From: Pseudogymnoascus destructans
Taxonomy: Eukaryota; Ascomycota; Leotiomycetes; Thelebolales; Thelebolaceae
Assembly (NCBI RefSeq): GCF_001641265.1
Contig: NW_020167533.1
Location: 310,001-374,000 of the forward strand
Direction: 5' to 3'
Length of the DNA stretch: 64,000 nucleotides
The notes beneath the pieces were generated by a model. The model had not been told where the DNA came from, searched no databases, and saw only the letters and a list, made by a program, of their open reading frames with translations. Position 1 is the stretch's first letter; each line of letters starts with the position of its first letter. Position numbers and translations under genes: made by a program. Below are positions 54,905 to 64,000 of this stretch, piece by piece.

Positions 54905-56615
54905 CTAAATCCTGAAAATCTGAGAGCGACTCACAATCCCATCAAACACGCACGTGTTGTCAATGGGGATGTACTGCTTCGTAATGATTTTGATCATTTC
55001 CTGGGCCACCATACCACCGGTTAGAGCCGAAATATTGTGTAGCTCGCCACCCTGTGCCCGGGCTACTTCAGTCGCCACTCGGACGAGCCTATCATCACTG
55101 GCTGCATCTGGGACGATTCTGGAGATTTCACTCAAAATCTGGGGTGCTGAGGCTGCGGCCGCGCCTGGTTCTGGTTTTGCGGACTCGCTGCCTTTGAGGG
55201 CGAGGTAGACGGGTAATAGTGTTGGTTGCAGCTCGAATTCTGCGTTTAGCTCCGAGTCTTTGATTGAATATTAGCCTTGGGTTGCTGGGGAGGTAGTTTG
55301 CAAAGACTTACCTGCAAGTTGTTTTAGTCTGTCAAGATCTGGCGCGGACTCCCGGACAAGTTTGATAAATGCAGCATTCTTGCAATATGTCTCGACTTCC
55401 TCCTTTTCAACTTCGCTTCCGTTGGGGATAGTGCCCAAAATTTCCAAAATTTTATTAACGTCCTGGCGAGCCTTTTTCTTATATATGCTTTGAAGCTGGA
55501 TATAGACCTCCGACTCAGCCTTCATATCAGGAACCGATCCCGGTAAGGGGAGGGCACCATATTTCTGGTGAAACTGTTTAATTGCCTCTGTAATAATCCA
55601 GAACCCAGATTTTGCCTCATCCTGTCAAGTTAGACTATTTATCTCACACTCAGATGGAATAACTTACTTGATTTGGCTCGTACTCAAAAACGTCCCTGGC
55701 AGAGCTTGGAAGACTGGGCAACGACACTGTCTTCAATACAGCAGCTGTAGCCTCATCGTAGTTCTCTTCAGCTCCCTCGGGGCTATCGGTTGCGCCAGCT
55801 GCTACTAGCTTCCTGAACTTAACCTTGTCGGCATACGATTGAGGTACGCTTCCCGAGTTCTCGGCTTTCCATTCCTCCAAGTAGTGCAGCAGAAGTGCTA
55901 CGTAAGGGACATGTCCATGCTTGTGGGCACTGAGATTGTCGATATCAACAGTCAACTCTTGGGCAAACTCTTCTAGCTCTGGCCAGGGAGTCAGGAGCCT
56001 CAGGTCTGTGGTTGCTGTGGAATCGGGGTGAGTGTCGACTATGGGGAAGTTTCCATTGAAAGTAATGTTGAAGTAGGAGTAGAACCCAAGACAATTGATG
56101 GACACTAGTGGAACTTTGTGGGTTTGGCAGTACTTTTTGACGGTTTCGAGGAGTTCGTCATTGACTGGGGTTGTGTACAAGACAAGAGTAAACGCCGGCT
56201 GTTCATCGAAGCTGGTTGCCCAATGGCCTGTAGCGTCTGGGTTGAGCTCGCCGAGAAGCTCCTTGCAACATTCAGCTCGAGGTCTTCCCAAACTCGCCTC
56301 CTCCAAGAAGAAATTGACTCCCAAGTCGGACTCGTCCACGGATTTGTCGTCGACGATTGTGAACTGGCCAATTCCTGGAAACCAAAGTCAGCTGGATTAC
56401 CAAAGCAAAGGTAAATAGTTACCAGGGAGAACGAGATTCTTCAAGGTTTCAACACCTGTAGTGCCCGAACCTGAGTTTATTAGGCAAATGTGGGCATCCT
56501 CCAGGGCCTGTTGACCGTTTGCTGCCCATAATCGGAGCTGGCGGTCGTATTTCTTCTCTTTGTCAGAGGGTCCAAGGATAAGAGGCGGCACCTGGCCGCT
56601 TATGATCTCAGTCAT
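54905..56615 (-). CDS. ula1: NEDD8-activating enzyme E1 regulatory subunit ULA1 (APPBP1)
   Basis: Partner of UBA3 in activating the ubiquitin-like protein NEDD8/Rub1, which then modifies cullins. Four exons, 56615-56423, 56374-55668, 55621-55312 and 55257-54905, with introns of 46-54 bp, give 520 residues. Motifs: GPSDKEKKYDRQLRLWAANG at the N-terminus, the Rossmann-like ICLINSGSGTTGVETLKNLV, IGQFTIVDDKSVDESDLG, and near the C-terminus ALTGGMVAQEMIKIITKQYIPIDNTCVFDG. As expected for ULA1, no catalytic cysteine is needed. An in-frame ATG at 56747 would add 44 residues; I prefer MTEIISGQ because homologues start close to the SDKEKKYDRQ motif. Confidence 0.92.
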
Positions 56616-57011
56616 GGCTGGATATGGGTCATGCCATTCAATATATGGCAGTGACAGTGTATGAGGAGGGAGTGCGAAGTTATATTCTATGAAGGGAAGG
56701 TGTGGTGGTGGCGGTGCCTTCGTGGAGTTATCTAATCTTAGCGCCATGGAGCTTGGTAACTTGACGTTATAATCGATACTCCTAGCTCCCGCTGGTCATG
56801 ACATTTTATCAGGGGCTGTCCAGGCAAAGATATGTTAATTGCGAGAACAGGCTAAATCAACACAGTAAATAAATCTTGTATTAAGAAGCTATAAAATGTC
56901 GATTTTATAGCTTCAGATCGTAACCAACCCAACACGGAAAATCTGTTGAATCCTGGAGCCATATGTAACAGGTGGTAATGTAGTGCTAGTATAGTAGCAG
57001 ACAACAACCAC
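56616..57011. other. Upstream region of ULA1 and first tRNA-Cys
   Basis: About 400 bp. AT-rich with an inverted pair ATAAAATGTCGATTTTAT near 56891. Otherwise nothing seen. Confidence 0.5.
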
Positions 57012-57083
57012 GCTCCTTTAGCTCAGTGGTAGAGCGGGAGATTGCAGATCTTCAGGTCGCTCGTTCGAACCGGGCAGGGAGCT
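57012..57083 (+). tRNA. tRNA-Cys (GCA), copy 1
   Basis: 72-nt cloverleaf: acceptor GCTCCTT pairs with AGGGAGC, discriminator T (U73, typical of tRNA-Cys). D arm AGCTCAGTGGTAGAGC, anticodon loop TTGCAGA with anticodon GCA, T arm GCTCG-TTCGAAC-CGGGC. Internal A and B boxes are present and there is no intron. A TTTT run follows within 10 bases as a polymerase III terminator. Confidence 0.95.
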
Positions 57084-57166
57084 TTACCTTTTGCCAATTG
57101 TGAATGGCTAATCGAACAATTAGAGGCTTACCTTTTGCCAATTGTGAATGGCTAATCGAACAATTA
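57084..57166. repeat. 44-bp direct repeat downstream of tRNA-Cys copy 1
   Basis: Two copies, beginning at 57084 and 57128, of a unit starting TTACCTTTTGCCAATTGTG and ending ATCGAACAATTA. The unit start resembles the 3' flank of the second tRNA (TTCCTTTTGCC), so the repeat probably arose from tRNA flank sequence. Each unit also contains a short inverted repeat AATTGT...ACAATT. Confidence 0.9.
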
Positions 57167-57397
57167 TGAGACGCAGTCCCGCAGATCCCTAATGTCGTAC
57201 CTGACTCTCTTTTTGTCTCCTGCCCCTCCTCGCCTTTGCCTTTGCCTCTTTCTCTTTCTCTTCCCCGCATTCCCCCACCTGTTTTGCAAGGTGGTTCGTA
57301 CTCCACACAACCTCTCAAGTTACCCATAATTTTTGTGCCCCATGTCGATGCAAGTGGTACGCAAATATATGTTTAACCATCTCCTATTATCAAATCG

Positions 57398-57469
57398 GCT
57401 CCTTTAGCTCAGTGGTAGAGCGGGAGATTGCAGATCTTCAGGTCGCTCGTTCGAACCGGGCAGGGAGCT
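57398..57469 (+). tRNA. tRNA-Cys (GCA), copy 2
   Basis: Identical in all 72 positions to the copy at 57012-57083, same orientation, 314 bp downstream. It is followed by TTCCTTTT. The identity and similar 3' flank point to a recent local duplication or gene conversion. Confidence 0.95.
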
Positions 57470-57912
57470 TTCCTTTTGCCGTCCGCGCCACTAATGGCGT
57501 GATGAGTATAAATAACCTTTTGCTATTCAGCACTCAAATGCTAGATTATATATACAGCATACCGTTGTTAGTTCAACTGTCATCAATAGAGAGTGCGACG
57601 AAGCAGTTGCTTGATTGATTGAAGTATTTTTTGAAAATTTCCTAAAATATGACTCTAGCGAGGGCCGAACCGAGAGACATTTGTTACCCACGTTGCCCCT
57701 GCCGTACCTGGATCGTCTCGATTCGCGACCCAGCGCCCTCTAGAATATTTGTGATAGCAGAATGCAACGCCATAGTTAGATTATATCAGATATTACTTCG
57801 CGGTAAAGATATCGACTCGCTCCACAATCTTTGCTTCTAACCCTCCCGTATTTCAAACATCTAGGCTAGCCTTTAGACTCTAGACTGATGGAGTTTTTCG
57901 AAGTCCGCCCTC
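57470..57912. other. Intergenic, tRNA-Cys to Clr2 3' end
   Basis: About 440 bp; nothing supported. A short plus-strand frame at 57649 is not convincing. Confidence 0.55.
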
Positions 57913-59633
57913 TTACTGGGCCTGAGCTGGTATAATATTATCTTCCGGTGGTCCATCCAACCCACGGCTGATCTTGGTGTCAGCTGGAACCGCTCCTCCT
58001 AAAGTAGCCAGCCGATTTTTCTTCCGTATTCCAGGGCGAGAGCCGAGAACTTCCCCTCTTGAATTCATGAACAAGCTCGCATCCGATACAGTGCCTGCCT
58101 GCACGTCCAGATCAAAGGTAGGTTTGCCCCGCAGGGTTGGGAGAAGGAGTTTGGTTTCGTACCAGCGGCCTTTAATGTCGTTCAGGCCCTTTCTCGCCAT
58201 TGGCTCGAGAAGTCGCCATTCACACCAGGTATTTCCACCTGCGTCAGCCGAGACCTGATTCCGGAAGCTTAGATCAGCATTCACGCGTACAGGAAGGTCT
58301 TCGTTGATGGGCCAGTTCTGCCGGTCCTGATATTCGGCTGGCATCGGCATCTCGATGAACTTGTAGACATCCCCAACGATTGTGACTGCACTCGTTGCGT
58401 CCACGGTCCTCTCAATCATCTGATTGACAACCAAAATAACGATTTCGTCTTTGGTCCTGCCCATCAGCCTGACGGGTTCACCAACCCAAATCTTCTCGCC
58501 ACCAAGGAACATTCCTTTATAGTGCATCTCCCCTGGAGCTGTGGGCAAATCAACGCGGTCGAATAATGAGTAGCTCTCGTTGATTGCCTTTGCAGCCAAA
58601 ATACTGCCGTCCACTTCAGGATCGCCCTTGCCAAATTCGCCAGTCACAACTCTAGCCCACGGGACTTGGTCGTAGGTAAGCTCACGGAGTCGAGCAATGG
58701 TTGGATGCGGAACAGTCCACGCAAGCCAGGGTCTGATTGAATCACGATCTCTCACGACAGTGGCAGGATGGCTAGCAGGATGCGACAACGGCTGCAAGAG
58801 GTAACGATGCTGGTTATCCTCAATGTCCCTTTTTAGCACTACCGAAAGCCCCCACGCGCTCGTCCTCTTGCTGAACCAAACGATTTCCCCGGGGCGGTAG
58901 ATGAAGTCGTTGGCTGGGTTACTGTCCAATTTCTGTTCCTCGGTTTTAGAGTTGGGAATTTGGCTGGTCCGAGGTTCAGTCTTGATTGCTGCTTTTCTGG
59001 CTAAAGGAGCAGCTAATGCTGCCTTGGGTGGTTCTGCGCGGCCGTCGATTGGTTTGGTGAGGGCTTCTGGTTGGGTAGACTTGGTGACCGCCTCACTCTC
59101 CGCCATCCTATCTGAGAAGCAGTACTTGCAGGAGCAATTATGGAACGAGTCATTCTCCTGATCACAGGCGAGCCACAATAGATGCGGATAGAATTCCTGA
59201 GCGCTCCTAAACCTGCCCTTTCCATTCGGATGGCCATAAAGATAAGTGTCTTGCCGGGCGCTGTCGGCGTTAGCCTTGCCATTTTTGGCCTTCACTCGGC
59301 GGTGTTGCCAAAGAACATAGTCTTTGGGGAGCTCAGCCAGGATGAAGTTTGTTCCTTGGTATCGTTAGAAATAGTATTTTCAAGTAGTAGTATCAGGAAC
59401 ATGCCTGCTTGTGCAGGTCCCCCAATATCCCTCACAAGCATACCACCCAGCTTTCGCTTCCAATCGAGGGCGGTAGGGTCGTTTTCCTGGAGCTTCAAGT
59501 AGAAATCAATGGAGCCATCTGGACCCGGCGTTTCATCCTTTCGTGGCGGCTCATTCGGGACCAGGCTACCATTCTGAAGATATTCTGACCGGCCATCAGA
59601 CCTAGCGACGCTTACTGTTGTGAAGCGGGCCAT
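57913..59633 (-). CDS. clr2: Clr2-like transcription-silencing protein
   Basis: Clr2 is a subunit of the SHREC histone-deacetylase/remodelling complex that silences heterochromatin in fission yeast. Two exons, 59633-59405 and 59354-57913, give 556 residues across a 50-bp intron that begins with GC (GCATGT) instead of GT but has a strong TTTCTAACG branch and AAG end. Splicing restores a continuous frame (GPAQA-GTNFILAELPKDYVLWQHRR). N-terminal Clr2 motifs: TALDWKRKLGGMLVRDIGG; then YLYGHPNGKGRFRSAQEFYP and a CSCKYC cysteine motif. The C-terminal half has RPGEIVWFSKRTSAWGLSVV and the family's WCEWRLLEPM-KGLNDIKGRWYETK block. Divergent from the SNF2 gene. Confidence 0.88.
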
Positions 59634-60270
59634 GTCATAGTTTCCATGTACCTAACTAAGTACCTGGGGGGCTGAATATTACGGCTCCTACAAATACCTA
59701 AACCTTCAGGAACTAGCTGGGCGAGGTAGGGAGTGAATTTGTTTTCGTGGCACGTCGGATTGACGTTTTATTTACCCACGATAGGCCTGTTGCACTGAAT
59801 CTACACGACCTGAGCTACAGTACCCCATCAATCGAGATCCCAAACCTAGATTACTAGATTACTACCCTTTCGGCGATACTATTGTCCGAAGGCGAACTTT
59901 TAATTTTTACGCGCTTTACGCGATATCTCGTGGGCCCAAGGCACTTTACGCGTCCACTCACCTTTCACGGCAACCAGGCTGAGAGACCTTGCTTTCTTCG
60001 CTCCAGCCTTTCGGAGAGGCATATCCAACAATAGCCTCCTTTGCCTTCTTGCGAAAACCACAATAACTTTCTTTCGCATTGCATCAATCAATCACATCTT
60101 CGCTCTTTGTTCTCTCTTTCGCCTTGCCTTCATTCGTCGCCAACTGCGACCACATTCGTTCCTCGCATCATCCAAATCCGGCGCATACCTTGGGAAGTGC
60201 TTGACTGAAAGCGGCAACTCTAAACACATCGCAGAGATAGGAGAGCCCATTAGGAGCGGCGCCGTCAGTC
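59634..60270. promoter_or_regulatory. Divergent promoter region Clr2 / SNF2-PHD
   Basis: About 640 bp between two chromatin genes transcribed apart. The right part is pyrimidine-rich (CTTTCGCCTTGCCTTCATTC near 60115-60135), as is common upstream of fungal start sites. No named motif identified. Confidence 0.45.
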
Positions 60271-63200
60271 ATGGACTCGCAAGTGACCCTAGGGTCAGCG
60301 ACTCCTATATTTCGCAGAAGCACAGCATCGAGCCTCCTGGCCAAGTTCTCACCGAGTCATACCCAACACAAGATGATCGCAAGTCCAAGCACACCAAGGC
60401 ATTCAGTGCGTCCAAATCCGCCTGTTTCGTCAGCAGTATCTCGTGGCTCCAATGGCTCCCAGCGAATCCGGCTACCGTCTGGCCAGCCCCAGGCGGTTGT
60501 CATAGACCTTGTTGACGACGGGGTTATCAACCTGGACAATGATGAAATCATCCAATATACTCCAAAGGCGCAGAGGCGCAGGCCATTACGAGCGACAACA
60601 TCGATATCCAGGCAAAATGTGAGTTCATCAAGTAGCAGTTGGAATCCATGCTGACATACTCATAGAACTCGCGCAAGAGTGCCGTTGTCGACGTAAACGA
60701 TGAAAATGCCGAGAAATTGACCTCCAAACCCCATGTCACCGATCGAGTTGCTGTTCGGCAGGAAATTGAGAACACTACCGCCGCAAAGCGACGACGCTTC
60801 TTCGTCGAGAAGAAAGACTACTTCCTGCCTTTGCTCCCGACCGAACACAATTATATCAAGAAACTGGTGGATATGGAGAAAGAATCTACGGCAGAGGCGC
60901 AGGCCAAGAAAGACGGAAGCATTGCTTACGAGGAGCTCAAATCCCAACCTCGTGGTGTAAAGGCAACCATGAAGTCATACCAGCTTTCAGGACTCTCGTT
61001 TTTGGTATACATGCACCGTAACGGCTTGTCTGGCATCCTCGGAGACGAGATGGGTCTTGGTAAGACTCTCCAAACCTTGTCGTTGATCCAGTACCTCAAA
61101 GAGAACGAACCCAAAAGAGGCCAAATTCGGCCGTTCCTTGTGATCTGCCCACTATCTGTTCTCAGTAGTTGGATGGCCGAATCGCGAAAATGGACTCCAG
61201 GGTTGAAGGTCGTCCGCTTTCACGGCCCTGCAAAGGAGCGTGACCGCGTCAAGAAGATCGCCTCTGGAGAGATAGACTTCTACGGAAACTTAACCACGAG
61301 GCGAAAGAATAAGTTGAAAGGTCGACGTACTGCGTCTGGGAAGCCAATAATCGACATTGACTCTACTTCTGATCATGAGGAAGAACCTGGGGTTGACGTT
61401 GTGGTAGCAACTTACGAATCTTATCAGAAGGAACAGGGCTGGTTTAAACGAGCTTTCGTATGGCGATATGTCGTTCTGGATGAAGGTCATAAAATCAAGT
61501 ACGGACTCGTTAATCGATTCAATTATACAATTACTAACTTCTACACAGAAACGACCTCAGTCTTATTTCTAAAGCCCTACAGGGTTTGCAAGCAGAATAT
61601 CGATTGATCCTGACGGGTACGCCTGTCCAGAACAACCTCGCGGAGTTGTGGGCGCTGCTTCACTGGCTGTACCCGGAGGTTTTCATAGCCAAGACGAGCG
61701 AACTATTCGCGGAATCGTTCAATCTATCCAAAGGGCAAGTGAAGAACGATGTCCTTGACGCCTCCCGGAGTCTACTGGAGTTGATAATGCTTCGCCGTAT
61801 GAAAGCTTCGAACGGCGTCAATCTGAATCTACCACCCAAGACCGAAGTGGTTCTGTTCGTGCCGTTGAGCCCAATGCAGCGATTCTGGTATACTAGACTT
61901 ATCACACGGGCTGACCAGGGCCTTCTTGACGATATTTTCAAGGACGCTAAAGGCAAAGAGCAGGCAGCTATGAAAGATGACGGGGAAGCAGCGAATATCT
62001 TGACTGCAGACCAGGATGCTGCGTTGAAGACCCTCGAGGATGATATGCTTGTGGGCAGCGACGAATGGAAGGAAAGCCGGGCAATCCTCCAGGAAACACT
62101 GCGGAAAGAAGAGGCTGAAGGTGCCGACAGCAAAGACAATAGCTCTTCATGGCGCAAGTTGATGAACCTGTTGATGCAGCTCCGCAAGGTCTGCAACCAC
62201 CCGTATCAAATCCAAAATGCCGAGCCAGCAGATAGCGTACCGGGGGATCACCTTATTTTCGCCTCTGGAAAGTTTATCGTCTTGGAGAAGTTGGTTAAGG
62301 AATTGGTTATCAAGCAAAAGAAGAAGATCTTGATATTTTCTGGCTTTACTAGGATGTTGGATCTTGTCGAAGACTTTCTGGCAATCCGTGGTGGAAATGG
62401 ATCCGAATTCCGAGTTACGCGACTGGATGGCAGTACCAGCAGAGCTCGCCGCAACCTCGCCATCCGCCTCTTCAATGACCTGTCTTCGGAAAGCCGTGTG
62501 ATGTTGATCTCAACTAGAGCTGGTGGTCTAGGTATTAACTTGACGTCCGCGACGGAAGTCATATTCCTCGATCAAGATTGGAACCCACAAATCACAGTGC
62601 AAGCCGAAGCACGCGCGCATCGAATTGGTCAGACGAAACCTGTAACGATATATAAACTTGTCAGCCAAGGAACTGTTGAAGAACAAATGTTGGGTCGGAT
62701 CCAGAAGAAGCTGTATTTGTCGGCAAAAGTCACGGAGTCCTTGCAGGATATCCATACCAAAGCTGGCAAGACCAAAAAGGGACCTGGAGGTCGCGTGGCC
62801 GAGAATGTGGAAGATGAGATGCCTCAACTCAGCACGGGCCAGTTGATGTCTCTTGTTCGACGAGGAACGTCGGCTATTTCACGTCCGGAAATCGATGTCA
62901 ATGAAATGATGAGCTGGGATTGGGCTACGACTGTTGAGAAGTGTAAAGATCAGCCTGCGGATATCAATGTGAAGAAGGACACGCTCCCAGATTCCAAGGT
63001 TGATGAAGAGGAGGAGGCGAAGTGGCTGGGCGAGATGGAGAGAGTCGAAGCCCACGTCTTTGAGGGGAAGAAGCTGGCAAGGGCTGCTGGCAATGGCAAA
63101 GCGACATCGAGCTACCGCGATATTGCGGACGAGTTCAACCGCGCCGATCGCCGCATTGGCAAGAATACCACAGTCATGGTTGACGGGTTTGCGATCAGCA

Positions 63201-64000
63201 AGGAGTCGATGAACTGCAAAGATTGGGAAGCCGTCCCTACCTACTCTGGCAAGGACGTCCGCCTCGCAGAGCCAAAACGCCCAAAGAAGGCGCCGATAAC
63301 AGCCCAGTCGCACTGTCAAGTTTGCCTGGACGGGGGCAACCTCAGCCTGTGCAACATCTGCCCCCGTGCATTCCACTTCGCCTGTCTCAACCGCGAATTC
63401 CAATCCAAGACTAAAGGATGGCAATTCAACTGCCCCCAGCACCAGTGCGCGGCCTGCGACCAGAAGACCACCGACGCAGGCGGTATGCTCTACCGGTGCC
63501 GCTGGTGCGAACGCGCCTTCTGCGAAGACTGCCTCGACTTCGAGAAGACGTCGCTGATCGGCGACAACACCAAGGAGTACGAGCTGCTAGGCTACTTCGA
63601 GCAGCCAAACGCCTTCTACGTCCAGTGCCACAAGTGCACGGAACATTTCGCCGAGTCGCCCGAGGATATGCGCATCGTGGAGGCACTGGCGGCGGATATC
63701 GATCGCGACTATGAGCGTGCGGTTGCTGCGGCGGCGGTGGCGGAGAGACCGAAGGCTGTGGCTAGCCCGGCGAGTCGTGCGGGTAGCTTGAGCGATGGGA
63801 CGACGATTGAGACGCCTGGGATTGCGACGCCGGCGACTCTGGACGATGATGAGCCTGCCGTGACGGCGACGGGGAGGTCGAGGCGCAAGCCTGCTATGTC
63901 GACGCCGGTGAGGATGGAGGTTGAGGAAGCCGACCTGACGGGGACGGGGAGATCGAAGCGCAAGGCTGCTATTGCGGCTGTGGGCTCGATCAAGAGACTG
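60271..64000 (+). CDS. SNF2-family chromatin remodeller with PHD-type zinc fingers (3' truncated)
   Basis: ATP-dependent remodeller. Exons 60271-60618, 60666-61498 and 61549 to the window edge, with 47- and 50-bp introns (GTGAGT..ATAG; GTACGG..ACAG with ACTAAC). Helicase motifs are in order: DEMGLGKT (I), ICPLSVLSSW (Ia), VVLDEGHKIK (II), LTGTPVQNN (III), KILIFSGFTRMLD (IV), STRAGGLGINL (V), and QAEARAHRIGQ (VI). After a linker comes a PHD finger (CQVCLDGGNLSLCNICPRAF then HFACL) and a second cysteine cluster (CAACDQ, CRWCERAFCEDC, CHKC). An Ala/Thr-rich tail with repeated GRSRRK/GRSKRK follows. No stop is reached by 64000. Pairing of SNF2 with PHD, next to Clr2, suggests a role in repression. 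Confidence 0.93.

Overview
The window is nuclear DNA of a filamentous ascomycete (Pezizomycotina; a eurotiomycete would fit, but I cannot fix the species). The evidence is many short introns of about 42-70 bp with GTAAGT-type donors and CTAAC branch sites, single-copy fungal housekeeping genes, and typical fungal transposons (pogo, Tc1, Mutator-like, Ty3/gypsy).

Layout. 1-4.7 kb: a pogo end, a truncated LTR and a broken Ty3/gypsy pol. 5.3-7.5 kb: a Myb/SANT-like gene carrying one in-frame TAA. 8.7-12.3 kb: an intact pogo element placed against a decapitated pogo copy, followed by a stack of pogo ends. 12.5-32.2 kb: a compact housekeeping block with a Sec7 ARF-GEF (GEA/GBF1), an Anp1 mannosyltransferase subunit, exosome Mtr3, tRNA-splicing Sen34, an Asi-type membrane RING ligase, Elongator Elp4, RPB8 and a Nudix hydrolase. 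32.5-45.0 kb: a transposon island with a truncated Tc1, solo LTRs, a gene carrying near-identical introns, a CTAG-rich decayed gag-like ORF, and two adjacent Mutator-like elements (MULEs), each interrupted by a solo LTR. 45.5-64 kb: a second gene block with Hikeshi/OPI10, Golgi apyrase YND1, a HEI10-type meiotic RING protein, a wrecked Zn2Cys6 regulator, ULA1, two tRNA-Cys genes, Clr2, and a SNF2-PHD remodeller that runs off the window.

The host genes serve general cell functions: Golgi traffic and glycosylation (GEA, Anp1, YND1), RNA work (Mtr3, Sen34, Elp4, RPB8, tRNAs), and chromatin and ubiquitin control (Clr2, SNF2-PHD, Asi, ULA1, HEI10). I see no biosynthetic cluster. The unusual content is in the repeats: introner-like introns (36653-37058), a CCAG/CTGG-to-CTAG decay signature (37.6-38.9 kb), nested insertions whose order can be read from target duplications (40.2-45.0 kb), and a 66-bp microinversion inside a dead transcription-factor gene (52239-52304). 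Exon coordinates were read by eye from splice motifs and reading phase; no search or alignment was run.
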